Source: Gluconobacter wancherniae NBRC 103581 (GTDB lineage: Bacteria; Pseudomonadota; Alphaproteobacteria; Acetobacterales; Acetobacteraceae). Taken from it: DNA of 64,000 nucleotides. The stretch is from positions 62,001 through 126,000 of the forward strand of contig NZ_BJUZ01000002.1 in NCBI RefSeq assembly GCF_007988885.1, in the 5' to 3' direction. This document shows, in pieces, positions 37,382-47,172 of this stretch (position 1 is the stretch's first letter; the number at the start of each line of letters is the position of its first letter). Both the position numbers and the translations under genes were made by a program. The notes beneath the pieces were generated by a model. It had not been told where the DNA came from and ran no database searches. It saw only the letters and a program-made list of their open reading frames with translations.

Positions 37382-38596
37382 ATGAGTGATGCATTTTTGG
37401 ATTCACTTTCTTCCGACACGGGGAGCATAGATGACAGTGAACCTAGAGCCCCTGCATGGATGGCGGTTTTTTCGTTGGCTATGGGGGTTTTTGGGCTTCT
37501 GACAGCGGAATATCTGCCAGCAAGCCTTCTGACGCCCATGTCTGCCGGACTGGGTGTTTCAGAGGCTCTGGCAGGGCAGGCGGTAACTGTCACGGCGGTC
37601 GTTGCCATGTTTTCGGGGTTGCTGACAGCGAGCCTGACACGGCGGATTGATCGGCGCATTGTGCTGTTCGTATTTAGCCTGCTGATGATCGCGTCCAATT
37701 TATTGGCGGCTCTTTCATCCAGCCTCATCGTGCTTCTTGCTATGCGTGTTCTGCTGGGTATTGCTTTGGGAGGGTTCTGGAGCATGGCTGCGGCAGTGGC
37801 GATGCGGCTTGTTCCGGCGATACTTCTGCCGCGGGCTCTTTCGATTATTTTCAGTGGTATTTCGGTGGCGACGGTCGTAGCTGTACCGCTGGGCAGTTAT
37901 CTGGGCGGCTTGTATGGGTGGAGAAGCGCTTTTTTCGCTGCGGCGGCACTTGGTGTTCTGACACTGGCCTTCCAGTTTTTTGCGCTGCCACCTCTGAAAC
38001 CAACCCGTCCAGCCCGTTTAGGAACTATTCTGGAGATTCTGCGCAGGCCTGGGATTGGCGCCGGGATGCTGTGCTGCACCCTTGTTCATACGGGGCAATA
38101 TGCTCTGTTCACCTATATCCGTCCGGTGCTGGAAAGCGTGATGGTGATCAATGTCAGTGGTCTGGCGCTGATATTGCTGGCCTTTGGTGTCGCGAATTTT
38201 GTTGGAACACTGGTTGCCGGGTGGATGCTTGAACGCAGCCTGCGTGCAACGCTTGTCGTTATGCCGGTTTTGATAGGAGGCGCGAGTTTGGGTCTGATCC
38301 TGTTGCCTGCGGGGATAACCGGGCAGGTGCTTCTGGTGGTGCTGTGGGGAGTGGCGTTTGGTGGCGTTCCTGTGGCGTGGTCGAACTGGGTGGCTCATGC
38401 AGTCCCAGATCAGGCTGAGAGCGCAGGCGGGATGGTTGTCGTCTCGGTGCAGTCTGCCATAGCGGCTGGGGCTGCGGTGGGTGGCCTGATGTTTAGCATG
38501 GGGGGTGTGGTTGGGGTGTTTGGTGTGGCCAGCGCCATTCTTCTATTTTCGGCTCTGCTGATTGTATTTCGGGTTCGGACCAATGTTAGTTTGTAG
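37382..38596 (+). CDS. MFS transporter (sugar/nucleoside efflux type)
   Basis: 404 residues from ATG at 37382. Twelve helices; AEYLPASLLTPMSAGLGVSEALAGQAVTVTAVVAMFSGLL is typical of the AraJ/NepI/SotB subgroup of DHA1 exporters, and RRIDRRIVLFVFSLLM is the MFS loop motif. Probable substrates are sugars, purine nucleosides or related metabolites; not resolvable here. Likely controlled by the divergent AraC regulator. Confidence 0.87.
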   Translation: MSDAFLDSLSSDTGSIDDSEPRAPAWMAVFSLAMGVFGLLTAEYLPASLLTPMSAGLGVSEALAGQAVTVTAVVAMFSGLLTASLTRRIDRRIVLFVFSLLMIASNLLAALSSSLIVLLAMRVLLGIALGGFWSMAAAVAMRLVPAILLPRALSIIFSGISVATVVAVPLGSYLGGLYGWRSAFFAAAALGVLTLAFQFFALPPLKPTRPARLGTILEILRRPGIGAGMLCCTLVHTGQYALFTYIRPVLESVMVINVSGLALILLAFGVANFVGTLVAGWMLERSLRATLVVMPVLIGGASLGLILLPAGITGQVLLVVLWGVAFGGVPVAWSNWVAHAVPDQAESAGGMVVVSVQSAIAAGAAVGGLMFSMGGVVGVFGVASAILLFSALLIVFRVRTNVSL

Positions 38597-38830
38597 GCCG
38601 CCGCTACCCTGTAATGCTCACTCAAGCCATGAAGCTCATTTACCTTCGATAACGCATTGCTTCTACGAACGCAGCGAAAGCGGGCGAGTGTAATTGTCTG
38701 CTGGGGCAGCGATTTCTAGGCCTCTTGATGGGATGCTCCGACATTTTTGAGGCCATTCTGGCTGCTTACGATGACTAAACTCATGGATGAGGTGTAGCCC
38801 GGCGCGGATGCACCGGGCCGGATTTATGTT

Positions 38831-39577
38831 CTAGCGAAGACCACCCGAAGCGATGAGCGTTTCGCCTGTCAGCCAGCGAGCGTCATCGGAGGCGAGGAAA
38901 ACAGCCAGGGGAGCAATATCCTGCGTCTGACCGATGCGACCCAGTGGGGTTTGGGAGATGATGAGCTGCTCCATCTCTGAACCGACGACATTGGCAGTTT
39001 TTGTGCCTTCTGTTTCAATTAAACCAGGATTGATGGCGTTGACCCGGATGTTTCTTGGGCCAAGTTCGCGCGCGAGGGAGCCTGTGATGGCGTCTATAGC
39101 TCCCTTTGTTCCTGTGTAGACTGCAGAATTCGGTGGTGTGATGCGTGAGACAACGGAGCTGATGTTGATAACGCTGCCGCCGTCGCCGAGATGTTTTGCT
39201 GCGGCCTGTGTGGTCAGAAGAGTGCCAAGTACGTTGATGTTGAAGAGGCGATGGAAGTGTTCTTCGGTGATCTCCTTGATTGACGCAAATTCATAAACGC
39301 CGGAATTGTTGACCAGAATGTCCAGTCGTCCGAACTGACTGATTGCGGCATCGATAATCGATTGTGCTTCGGCTTTGCGCGAAACATCACCCTGAACGGC
39401 AATCGCCTTGCCGCCGCTTTCCGTAATGGCGGTGACTACTGCATCTGCTCCGGATTTGCTGGATGCATAATTTACGACGACAGAGGCGCCTTCTGCTGCG
39501 AGGGCTTTGGCGATGCCTGCACCAATGCCTTTTGATGCGCCGGTGACGATTGCAACTTTTCCGGAGAGCTTGCTCAT
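38831..39577 (-). CDS. Short-chain dehydrogenase/reductase
   Basis: 248 residues from ATG at 39577 (longer frames begin in the promoter region). Classical SDR: cofactor motif TGASKGIGAG, NNSG, catalytic Ser in ISSVVS, YTGTK (Y-x3-K), and PGLIETEG after the active site. Arg/Lys at the end of beta-2 was not checked in detail; sequence NYASSKSGA suggests NADP(H). Substrate unknown. Divergent from a TetR gene, with a palindrome between them. Confidence 0.9.
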   Translation of the reverse strand: MSKLSGKVAIVTGASKGIGAGIAKALAAEGASVVVNYASSKSGADAVVTAITESGGKAIAVQGDVSRKAEAQSIIDAAISQFGRLDILVNNSGVYEFASIKEITEEHFHRLFNINVLGTLLTTQAAAKHLGDGGSVINISSVVSRITPPNSAVYTGTKGAIDAITGSLARELGPRNIRVNAINPGLIETEGTKTANVVGSEMEQLIISQTPLGRIGQTQDIAPLAVFLASDDARWLTGETLIASGGLR

Positions 39578-39647
39578 TGATGTGTGCCTGTTTGTATGGG
39601 GCAGGACGTGTGTGCAGACGTCATGCCCGGATTGCAGAAACCGAAGG

Positions 39648-39672
39648 ATTATAATGTGGAGTGATCGCTCCA
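39648..39672. promoter_or_regulatory. Shared -10 and TetR-type operator between SDR and TetR genes
   Basis: ATTATAAT (39648-39655) is self-complementary and reads as TATAAT on both strands. Directly beside it is the imperfect 16-bp palindrome TGGAGTGATCGCTCCA (39657-39672; arms TGGAG/CTCCA around GATC). A repressor bound here would cover the core promoter of the SDR gene and probably of the TetR gene. Confidence 0.5.
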
Positions 39673-39722
39673 ACATAAGGCATATGAGGTGCACATTTTC
39701 GAATTCAAGGATTTATGGAGCG

Positions 39723-40346
39723 ATGGTACCAAAAAAAGAGCCGGCTGAACGGCGGGGTCGGGGGCGTCCACAGTCTTTTGAACGAGAGACTGCTTTGTGC
39801 GCTGCTATGCGGCTCTTCTGGGACCGGGGTTATGAAGGGACGAGTTTTGATGATCTGATCGCGACAATGGGGATCAGTGCGTCGAGTTTTTACAATGCCT
39901 TTGGTAGCAAGGAGGCGCTGTATCATGAGGCTATTGAAACCTACATGAGCGTTGCCGGTGGGTGGTTTCTCGATATTCTGAATGAGAATATCGATACGAT
40001 AACTGCCTTTAGGAAACTGACGACGACAGCGGCCATGGAGTTCACACGCGACGATCAGCCTTCAGGGTGTATGATTTCGGTCGCGGCGACTCAATGCTCG
40101 CCCGGTCAGAGCCGCTTGCGTGACCTTTTGGCGAGTCAGCGCACACAGGCAGAAGGGGCTATGGCTGAGCGTCTTCGTGTGGGAATGAGTGCGGGGGATT
40201 TGCCCGAAAATACTGATATTGATGCTCTTGCTGCTTTCTACGGGTCTTTGCTGCGTGGTATGGCGGTGCAGGCCCGTGATGGGGCGTCCCGAGACCGGCT
40301 GCTGGAAATTGCGAGGATCGGCATGCGGGCCTGGCCTGCAATATGA
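39723..40346 (+). CDS. TetR-family regulator
   Basis: 207 residues from ATG at 39723. N-terminal HTH: ALCAAMRLFWDRGYEGTSFDDLIATMGISASSFYNAFGSKEALYHEAI, followed by the all-helical ligand domain; this subgroup has the PSGCMISVAATQCSP segment found in regulators of reductases and exporters. Probably represses the divergent SDR gene and itself through the palindrome in the gap. Confidence 0.9.
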   Translation: MVPKKEPAERRGRGRPQSFERETALCAAMRLFWDRGYEGTSFDDLIATMGISASSFYNAFGSKEALYHEAIETYMSVAGGWFLDILNENIDTITAFRKLTTTAAMEFTRDDQPSGCMISVAATQCSPGQSRLRDLLASQRTQAEGAMAERLRVGMSAGDLPENTDIDALAAFYGSLLRGMAVQARDGASRDRLLEIARIGMRAWPAI

Positions 40347-40455
40347 GGCAGATTTCGTATTTCCTTTTTTACGTACTTACGTGTGTATTCCTGATGCCTG
40401 TATGACTGCGCTGAATGTTGCGGAGTATGAACTCCGGGTTTGCTGAGGGATGAAG

Positions 40456-40614
40456 ATGATGCGGTTTCGGGTTGGCGTGGCGTTTGCGTTGCTGGTGGCA
40501 CTTTCTGCCTGTGGACCGGATTATGGCAGCCGAGGTTCCAGGCAGTTCCGTGGGGATGGTTTTGGCAATACCGGGCAGGGTGTCAGCAGCTATGGATATC
40601 AGGGGCCGGATTGA
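40456..40614 (+). CDS. Small (52-residue) lipoprotein
   Basis: Reads MMRFRVGVAFALLVALSAC, then a short Gly/Ser/Tyr-rich tail ending YGYQGPD. The lipobox LSAC puts the lipidated Cys at residue 19. GAGGG about 6 bases before ATG 40456 favours this over the in-frame ATG at 40450. No family recognised; such small lipoproteins in the outer membrane are common and mostly uncharacterised. A terminator follows. Confidence 0.7.
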   Translation: MMRFRVGVAFALLVALSACGPDYGSRGSRQFRGDGFGNTGQGVSSYGYQGPD

Positions 40615-40644
40615 TTGCTGGTTTTGGGGTGATCTGGATATGAA

Positions 40645-40674
40645 AAAGGCGGCCTGTGAGGGCCGCCTTTTTTT
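40645..40674. terminator. Bidirectional terminator between lipoprotein and RND operon
   Basis: AAAAGGCGGCC-TGTGAG-GGCCGCCTTTT: a perfect stem with A-run before and T-run after, so it can stop the lipoprotein transcript (plus) and the efflux operon (minus). Confidence 0.9.
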
Positions 40675-40692
40675 GTTGTTCGGAGATGCTCT

Positions 40693-42312
40693 TTATTTGA
40701 GCATTCCGGTTGGCAGGGGAGCCAGGGTTTTGTTCGCACCGAGCGGAGCCGTGGAAGGCGCCGGGGAGGAAAGGTTTTCGAACTGCTCCGGATGTTCGGA
40801 GGCGTCGACGCCTGGGACTGGCTTTGGGTGGTGCAGGTTGTCGTACTGGAGCGGGGTAATGGACAGGGTTTGGTCCATTGTCGGCATCAGCTTGATATCC
40901 CAGCCGCCGCCGAGGCTGCGGATGAGGTCCACGTCAGCCTGATAAAGGTGGGTGGCGATTTCTACCTGATGGATGCGCGACTGCAGGGTGTTTTCCTGAC
41001 TGAAGATCGCCTCCAGATACGTTCCGACGCCGCCCTGATAGAGTGTCATGGTCATGGCCTGCGTTTGCAGGTTAGCTATGACAGCGTTTTGCAGGGCTTT
41101 GTTTTCACGTTCCAGCCTGCTTGTGCGGGACAGGCCGTCTTCGACATCGCGGAATGCGGACAGGACGGTCATGCGGTATTCGTCGCGCGTTTCGCGGTAT
41201 GAAGACCACGACCGCTGAAGTTCTGCACGACGCAGTCCGCCATCATAGATTGGCATGTCGAGGCTTGCGCCGTAGGTCCAGAGTGAGTTGGCCAGATTGG
41301 CCAGATCAAACCCATTTCCTTCGAAGCCGCCGCCAAAATTGAGCGAGATATGTGGGTAGAATGCGGCGCGAGCGATACCGATTTCGCGGTTTGCCTGCGC
41401 CATTTTGCGTTCTGCCGAAGCAACATCGGGGCGACGCTGCAGAATCTCGGACGGGATACCGGTCGGGATGTGCGGCTGGTTGAAGTTCAGCGTCTGGATT
41501 TGAGCAATATGGAAGCTGGACGGTGAGGTGTTTGTCAGAACCGCGATTGCGTGTTCGGTCACCTGACGTGCGGCTTCGATGTCTAGCTGCGCGGCTTGTG
41601 TGGTGTAGAGCTGGGCTTGTGCACGGGCCAGATCAAGGCGTGGGACAGCCTGGTTTTCCAGCTGGTTTTCCGTGATTTTTACGGCGCGCTGATAGTACTC
41701 GATGGACTGCTTATAGATGGCATCCTGTGCATCATATCCACGCAGTTCGATGTAGTCGCGTGCGAGTTCGGCCTGCATGCTCAGGCGTGCCATTGCGAAA
41801 TCTGCCGCACGCTGCTGCGCAAACTGCTTCTCTTCGCGGACACGATTACGGATGGAGGACCAGAAATCTGGCTCCCATGATGCCAGACCACGATATTCCT
41901 CGCTCGTCTGGGTCAGGGTTGCGCCATTGCGGAAGAGACGATCTGCGGACTGCTTGTTATCTGATCCGCCGGCTTCCATGCTGATATGGGGCAGCAGGTC
42001 GGCACGGGCTTCCACCACAAGTGCGCGGGCCTGCATGAAGCGCTCGGCCGCTGCCTGCAGGTCCCCGTTATCCTGGGTTGCCCGTGCTTCGAGTTCATTG
42101 AGAAGCGGGTCGTGGAACAGGCTCCACCAGTCGGTGGGAAGCACGTTGTCCGCAGGGGTTGCGACTGCGAATGGTGCTTGTCCGTGCCAGCTGGAGGGGA
42201 CGACGAAGGTGGGTGTTTTGTACGTCGGCGCCATGTCGCAAGCGGAGAGGCCCAGAAGAGAAAGGGCCGAACCGCAGACGAGCGTTGCGCGTCTGAAGGA
42301 CTGTAAGAGCAT
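40693..42312 (-). CDS. Outer-membrane efflux lipoprotein (NodT/OprM type) of the RND system
   Basis: 539 residues with lipobox LSAC (Cys25). TolC-like outer membrane factor with duplicated helical regions (about 70-270 and 280-480), motifs such as WWSLFHDPLLNELEARA, RRPDVASAERKMAQANREIGIARAAFYPHISL and TLYQGGVGTYLEAIFSQENTL. Forms the exit duct. Its start shares one base with the stop of the adaptor gene, so it is the third gene of a coupled operon. C-terminal 60 residues are Pro/Ser-rich and non-conserved. Confidence 0.93.
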   Translation of the reverse strand: MLLQSFRRATLVCGSALSLLGLSACDMAPTYKTPTFVVPSSWHGQAPFAVATPADNVLPTDWWSLFHDPLLNELEARATQDNGDLQAAAERFMQARALVVEARADLLPHISMEAGGSDNKQSADRLFRNGATLTQTSEEYRGLASWEPDFWSSIRNRVREEKQFAQQRAADFAMARLSMQAELARDYIELRGYDAQDAIYKQSIEYYQRAVKITENQLENQAVPRLDLARAQAQLYTTQAAQLDIEAARQVTEHAIAVLTNTSPSSFHIAQIQTLNFNQPHIPTGIPSEILQRRPDVASAERKMAQANREIGIARAAFYPHISLNFGGGFEGNGFDLANLANSLWTYGASLDMPIYDGGLRRAELQRSWSSYRETRDEYRMTVLSAFRDVEDGLSRTSRLERENKALQNAVIANLQTQAMTMTLYQGGVGTYLEAIFSQENTLQSRIHQVEIATHLYQADVDLIRSLGGGWDIKLMPTMDQTLSITPLQYDNLHHPKPVPGVDASEHPEQFENLSSPAPSTAPLGANKTLAPLPTGMLK

Positions 42313-43523
42313 TATTCGTCCCCGTTATCGTCAGAATCTTCGGAACCTTCGGTAGCGCCACTCTGGTCGTAGCCGCGGGCTGGTGTCACGACGTGAACAG
42401 GGTCCCCTTCCAGAAGGTCTGCGGGCGGATTGTTGATGATACGGTCTTCCGGGGTGACACCTGCCTGGATTTCGGTGGAACTGTCTGCCATGCGGCCGAC
42501 TTTGATGTTGCGGTAATGGACGTGGTTGCTTTGATCCACGACAGCGACCTGCATGCCCTTTTCTTGGAATACGAGGCAGCCGGTCGGGATTTCGAACAGT
42601 TTGGCCGATGTATTTTGAGCGCTCAGGGCGATGGACGCGAAGGTGCCTGGCCACAGGAGGTGGTCGGGGTTTTCCATCGTGAATTCAGTGACGGCCGTAC
42701 GGGTATTGGGGTCATAGCCGTGTGAGGACGCGATGTACTGAGCGTCAAAGGTTTTCCCGGCGAACTGGGGTACCCTGACTTTTGCGGTCAGGCCATCCTG
42801 CAAGATGTAGGAAAAGACTTCTGGCACAGAGACGAACAGGCGGAGTTTGTGTGTGTCTGCGACCGTGAAGAGTTCGGACGCTGCGCCTGTTGCATTCAGG
42901 CCGCCGCCGCCGTTGTTGACGTAATCACCGACGCTGACGGAGCGTGATGTTACGACGCCATCGAAGGGTGCGACGATCTGCTTGAAGCGTTCGAGTGCTT
43001 CAAAATGGTCCACGTTGCGTTGTGCTGCCTGGACTTCTGCGTTGGCGGACTGTTCGTTCGCGTTTGAGACGGACACTGACTGGCCGGAAACAGACTGTGA
43101 CTTTGCCATTGTGCGCCAGCGGTTCGCGGTGACAACGGCGAGGTTGTACTTCGCCATGACAGCTGCGAGATCGGCTTTGGCCTGAGCGTACTGGGCATCG
43201 AGTGCCGGAGCGTTGATCTCGGCGAGCACATCACCCTTGTGCACCTGTGCACCGTAATCTTTATACCACATCTGCACGTAGCCGGAGACCTGTGGGTAGA
43301 TCGGGGCAGAGTACCATGCGTCAATCGTGCCCGGTAGCGTCAAGGCTACTTTCGGGCTGGTGTGGCGTGGGCTGATCACGGCGACGTCTGGTACGGCGTT
43401 GGCAATGGTTTCGGCATTGAGTGTCGAAACGGCATGCACGCGACCTACAACGAGGCCGGCAACATAGAGCCCGAGTACGCAGACACCCGCGCCGAGAATG
43501 ATTTTACGGGACGTGGAGGCCAT
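42312..43523 (-). CDS. RND efflux periplasmic adaptor (MFP)
   Basis: 403 residues. N-terminal signal anchor (8-30), lipoyl half-motifs (GYVQMWYKDYGAQVHKGDVLAEI and IVAPFDGVVTSRSVSVGDYV) either side of a helical hairpin, then beta-barrel and membrane-proximal domains. Joins the inner-membrane pump to the outer-membrane duct. Start and stop overlap neighbours by single bases, giving tight coupling. Confidence 0.93.
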   Translation of the reverse strand: MASTSRKIILGAGVCVLGLYVAGLVVGRVHAVSTLNAETIANAVPDVAVISPRHTSPKVALTLPGTIDAWYSAPIYPQVSGYVQMWYKDYGAQVHKGDVLAEINAPALDAQYAQAKADLAAVMAKYNLAVVTANRWRTMAKSQSVSGQSVSVSNANEQSANAEVQAAQRNVDHFEALERFKQIVAPFDGVVTSRSVSVGDYVNNGGGGLNATGAASELFTVADTHKLRLFVSVPEVFSYILQDGLTAKVRVPQFAGKTFDAQYIASSHGYDPNTRTAVTEFTMENPDHLLWPGTFASIALSAQNTSAKLFEIPTGCLVFQEKGMQVAVVDQSNHVHYRNIKVGRMADSSTEIQAGVTPEDRIINNPPADLLEGDPVHVVTPARGYDQSGATEGSEDSDDNGDE

Positions 43524-46500
43524 CAGACTGTCTCCTTCTGGCGCGAAGTGCGGTTGTGGAGGATTGCGTAGACGCAGGGAACGAAGAGAAGTGTAGAGAT
43601 CGTGGCGACCAGCAGGCCGCCGATAACGGCGCGTCCGAGCGGAGCGTTGGTCGAGTTGGATGTTGCCATAGGCACCATGCCGACGATCATGGCCAGAGCC
43701 GTCATCAGCACCGGACGGATGCGGCCGTAGCCCGCTTCGATGGCAGCCTTGATGGCGTCACCGTGGATTTCGAGGCGTTCACGAGCGAAGGAGACCACGA
43801 GGATCGAGTTCGCTGTTGCGGTGCCCATGCACATGATGGCGCCGGTCAGGGCAGGGACCGACAGACGGGTGCCTGTCAGGAACAGTGCCCAGGCGATGCC
43901 TGCAAGTGCGCCGGGCAGAGCCGTGATGATGACGAACGGATCGAGCCAGGACTGAAAGTTCACGACGATCAGCAGGTAGATGAGGGCTACGGAGACGACG
44001 AGGCCGAAGACGAGCTGATTGTAGGCGCTCTTCATTGTTGTGGCCTGACCGCGGACATCGACAGCGGCAGAGCGTGGAACAAGATTTGCTGTCTCGTCGA
44101 GGACCTTGTGGACACCGTTAAGGACGGAGCCAAGGTCGGTTCCTTCTGCAGACACGTAAATGTCCACTTCCGGCATGGAGTTGTAGTGCGACACTTCGCC
44201 TGGGGTGCCGGTCGGCGTGACTGTGCTGATGGCGCCAAGGAGCTGTGTCTGGTTGTTGGTCGGATCGCCGTCACCCTTGTCTACAGGGATGGTCAGCAGG
44301 TCGTTGAGATGTGTGAGCTGATCCTGCGAGACATAGACGTTCAGCGGGAAGGTCACATTATCCGAGGGATCGAGCCAGTATTGTGGATCGACGGTGGAAC
44401 TGCCCGACAATGTCATCAGTTCGTTGTTGGCGAGATCTGCTTCTGTCAGGCCGGTTGCCTGGCTGAAGGTACGGTTGCCACGAACCGTAAGGGTAGGGGT
44501 TTTCATGGTTTGCTGGATCACGACATCGCTGGCGCCGGGGATGCGGCGTAGGCGGCCGATGATGGAGCGGGCGTAGTTGTAGTCGTCGTTGATGCCAGGA
44601 CCCGAGATCTGGATGTCGATTGGCGATGGGGCACCGAAGTTCAGGATCTTGGCTGTCAGATCAGCAGGCTGGAAAGTGAAGACTGTTCCAGGGAACTGGG
44701 CAGACAGATCCTTGCGCAGGAGCTTGCGGTAATCCCAGACCGGCGATTCCTCGTTTTTGAGGGTGATCGTCAGGTCGCAATCCTGCGTGCCGATGGTCGG
44801 GGTTGGGATGAATGCCTGGTTATGCGGGCCTTCGGGAAGACCGCAATTGCTGATGATGCCTTCAACCTTGCCGGGTAGGTCTGCGTGGATGCGGTCGTCC
44901 ACGAGTGCGGCGACGCGGCCTACGGATTCAATACGCATGCCTAGTGGCGCACGCATGTGCATCTGGAGCAGACCGGATTTGGTTTCGGGGAAGAAGTCAC
45001 GGCCGGCAACTGTGTAGAGGCCAAGTGACAGGACTGAGATGCCCAGGAATACACCGACAAAGGCGATGCGGCGCTCAATGCAGCGGGTCAGGAGGGTGTT
45101 GTAGCCTTCCCGGAAGCTGTTGAAGCGGCGCTCGAAGCCCTGCTGGAAGCGACCGAAGAAGCCTTTACGCGGGGCGTCCGGAGTTGGCTGATCGTCGTGA
45201 AGGGCTTCATGCTCGTGACCGTGCTCGCCGGAATGGACGTGTGCGGACAGGAGGAACTTGGCCATCGTTGGGACAAGGGTTCGTGACAGGATGAAGGATG
45301 CGACCATCGCGAAGATGATTGCTTCTGCCATTGGCTTGAAGAGGAAGCCAGCGACGCCGTCCAGTTCGAACAGTGGCAGCCACACGATGCAGATGCAGGT
45401 GGTGGACACGAAGGTTGCGATGACGATCTGGTTGGCAGCGTCGATGATCGCGAGTTCGAGGTCTTTACCCATTTCGAGATGGGTATCGATGTTCTCGATC
45501 ATCACGGTGGCGTCATCGACCAGAATACCAACGGCCAGTGCCAGACCGCCAAGGGTCATAACGTTGATGGACTGTCCGGCCCAGCCGAGGCAGATGATAG
45601 AGCACAGGATCGCCAGTGGAATGGAGGTGGCGATGATGACGGTAGAGCGCCAGGAGCCAAGGAACAGCAGGACCACGATGCCGGTCAGGAAAGCGGCCGT
45701 TATCATTTCGCGTACGACGTCCTTGATGGAGTCTTTCACGAAAGTGGAAGCATCTGTGAGAATCGAGACCTTGACGTCCGAGGGCAGGATTTTACGCAGG
45801 CGTGGCAGAAGGGACTTGACCCCGTTGACGACGTCCAGGGTCGAGGCTCCGCCGCCCTTCATGACGACGATTTCGACGCCCTGACGGCCTTTAACGAGGA
45901 CTACGTTCGTTTGGGGGTGCCCGCCACGATATACGTCTGCCACGTCGTGAATGTAGATCACGGCATTGCCGACGCGCTTCACCGGAATGTTGCCGATGGC
46001 TTTCATGCTGGTGGGTGTGGCGTTTGTCTGCACCATCCAGTCCACCGAATCGATTTTCTGGTCACCAGCGGGGAGGACGATGTTCTGGTCGCGCATGGCA
46101 GCCTGAACGTCCATCGCGGAAAGGTGATGAGCGCGGAGCTGGTCTTGATTGAGCGCAATCATCACAAAACTGTCCATGCCGCCATATGGGTGAGCAACGA
46201 CAGAACCAGGGACTGTGACGAGAAGCGGACGCACGGAAATGACGCCGAGTTTAAAGAGATCTGAAGGCGTCTGTTTGTCGGACGTGATCTGTAGAGAAAT
46301 CACGGGGACCGATGAGGCCTCCAGACGCATTATCATTGGCGCGGGGATGTGCGTGGGGAGCTGCTGGATGACGGTTTGTGAAATGGCGACGACGTCTGCT
46401 TCGGCCGGTCCGATATCAGTACCTGGCTGGAAGTAGATGTTGACGATTCCACGACCGTAATAGGAGTTCGACTCCATGTGCTCGATGCCTTCGACGGTCG

Positions 46501-46720
46501 AGGTCACATTGAGTTCGTAGTTGTAGATGATGCGGCCCGCGAACTGTTCAGGCAGCATTCCGCCATAAGTCCAGACGACAGACACAACGGGAATGTTGAT
46601 GTTTGGAAAGACGTCCGTGGGTGTTTTGAACACGGACATGATGCCGAACATCAAAATCAGAATCGATAAGACGACAAATGTTAAAGGTCGCCTCAGTGCG
46701 GTAACGACAATTGCATTCAT
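43523..46720 (-). CDS. RND efflux permease (inner membrane)
   Basis: 1065 residues from ATG at 46720 (25 codons upstream rejected as they lack the conserved start NAIVVTALRRPLTF). Twelve membrane helices, two large periplasmic loops, motifs GGLALAVGILVDDATVMIENI (proton-relay helix 4), and FVPCVYAIL at the C-terminus. Proton-driven export of drugs or metabolites. A His-rich loop (HVHSGEHGHEHEALHDD) sits between the two halves (about residue 500-520), an unusual addition in this family. First gene of the permease-adaptor-OMF operon. Confidence 0.94.
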   Translation of the reverse strand: MNAIVVTALRRPLTFVVLSILILMFGIMSVFKTPTDVFPNINIPVVSVVWTYGGMLPEQFAGRIIYNYELNVTSTVEGIEHMESNSYYGRGIVNIYFQPGTDIGPAEADVVAISQTVIQQLPTHIPAPMIMRLEASSVPVISLQITSDKQTPSDLFKLGVISVRPLLVTVPGSVVAHPYGGMDSFVMIALNQDQLRAHHLSAMDVQAAMRDQNIVLPAGDQKIDSVDWMVQTNATPTSMKAIGNIPVKRVGNAVIYIHDVADVYRGGHPQTNVVLVKGRQGVEIVVMKGGGASTLDVVNGVKSLLPRLRKILPSDVKVSILTDASTFVKDSIKDVVREMITAAFLTGIVVLLFLGSWRSTVIIATSIPLAILCSIICLGWAGQSINVMTLGGLALAVGILVDDATVMIENIDTHLEMGKDLELAIIDAANQIVIATFVSTTCICIVWLPLFELDGVAGFLFKPMAEAIIFAMVASFILSRTLVPTMAKFLLSAHVHSGEHGHEHEALHDDQPTPDAPRKGFFGRFQQGFERRFNSFREGYNTLLTRCIERRIAFVGVFLGISVLSLGLYTVAGRDFFPETKSGLLQMHMRAPLGMRIESVGRVAALVDDRIHADLPGKVEGIISNCGLPEGPHNQAFIPTPTIGTQDCDLTITLKNEESPVWDYRKLLRKDLSAQFPGTVFTFQPADLTAKILNFGAPSPIDIQISGPGINDDYNYARSIIGRLRRIPGASDVVIQQTMKTPTLTVRGNRTFSQATGLTEADLANNELMTLSGSSTVDPQYWLDPSDNVTFPLNVYVSQDQLTHLNDLLTIPVDKGDGDPTNNQTQLLGAISTVTPTGTPGEVSHYNSMPEVDIYVSAEGTDLGSVLNGVHKVLDETANLVPRSAAVDVRGQATTMKSAYNQLVFGLVVSVALIYLLIVVNFQSWLDPFVIITALPGALAGIAWALFLTGTRLSVPALTGAIMCMGTATANSILVVSFARERLEIHGDAIKAAIEAGYGRIRPVLMTALAMIVGMVPMATSNSTNAPLGRAVIGGLLVATISTLLFVPCVYAILHNRTSRQKETV

Positions 46721-47172
46721 GGGGCACGATTTCCGGCGTTGCTCAGACTTCTCATAGAGGTCGGAGGCTAAATGAGCAGCCACACTAAGTCGCATAAACG
46801 ATGGTTTATAATATGAAGGTCAGATTACGGGACTGATAGAAAATAAAAAAATCGTTTTATATCAATGCGTTAGATATAATTTTGCACCAAAAGATGTGAA
46901 CCCTTATGGGGCTATAAATTCTTTCAGGGGCATTTTAATGGCTCAGAGCCACATTTGCAGCTTGACCCCATGGCTCAGCGCCATTAATTTATCGTTAATT
47001 GCTGGCTTCCATGGGGGGAGTTGGTGGGCGGGGGAGGCTCGGAACTGATGCGAGATGTATCGCTTCTGGAGTGTCCTGTTTCCGATTTGTTCATTCTATC
47101 GTCGGTGCCGCGGTTCTGCACCGCGTCGAATGGGGAGCGCTTGTGCGCGTATGAGAACCAGCGAAACCACCA
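46721..47172. other. Host-prophage junction region
   Basis: No convincing gene. The left half (46790-46930) is AT-rich and carries the efflux operon promoter. Two TGGC-N5-GCCA palindromes lie at 46939-46983. To the right (46995-47172) the sequence is GC-rich and overlapping short frames are unconvincing. The prophage boundary is probably in this interval, but no integration repeat can be identified from one end alone. Confidence 0.4.
46939..46990. promoter_or_regulatory. Two repressor-like palindromes and a rightward promoter
   Basis: TGGCTCAGAGCCA (46939-46951) and TGGCTCAGCGCCA (46971-46983), centres 32 bp (about three helical turns) apart. The second lies inside the 17-base spacer of a candidate promoter reading right, TTGACC (46962-46967) and TAATTT (46985-46990). 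The same TGGC-N5-GCCA pattern occurs twice on the other side of the repressor gene. Confidence 0.55.
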
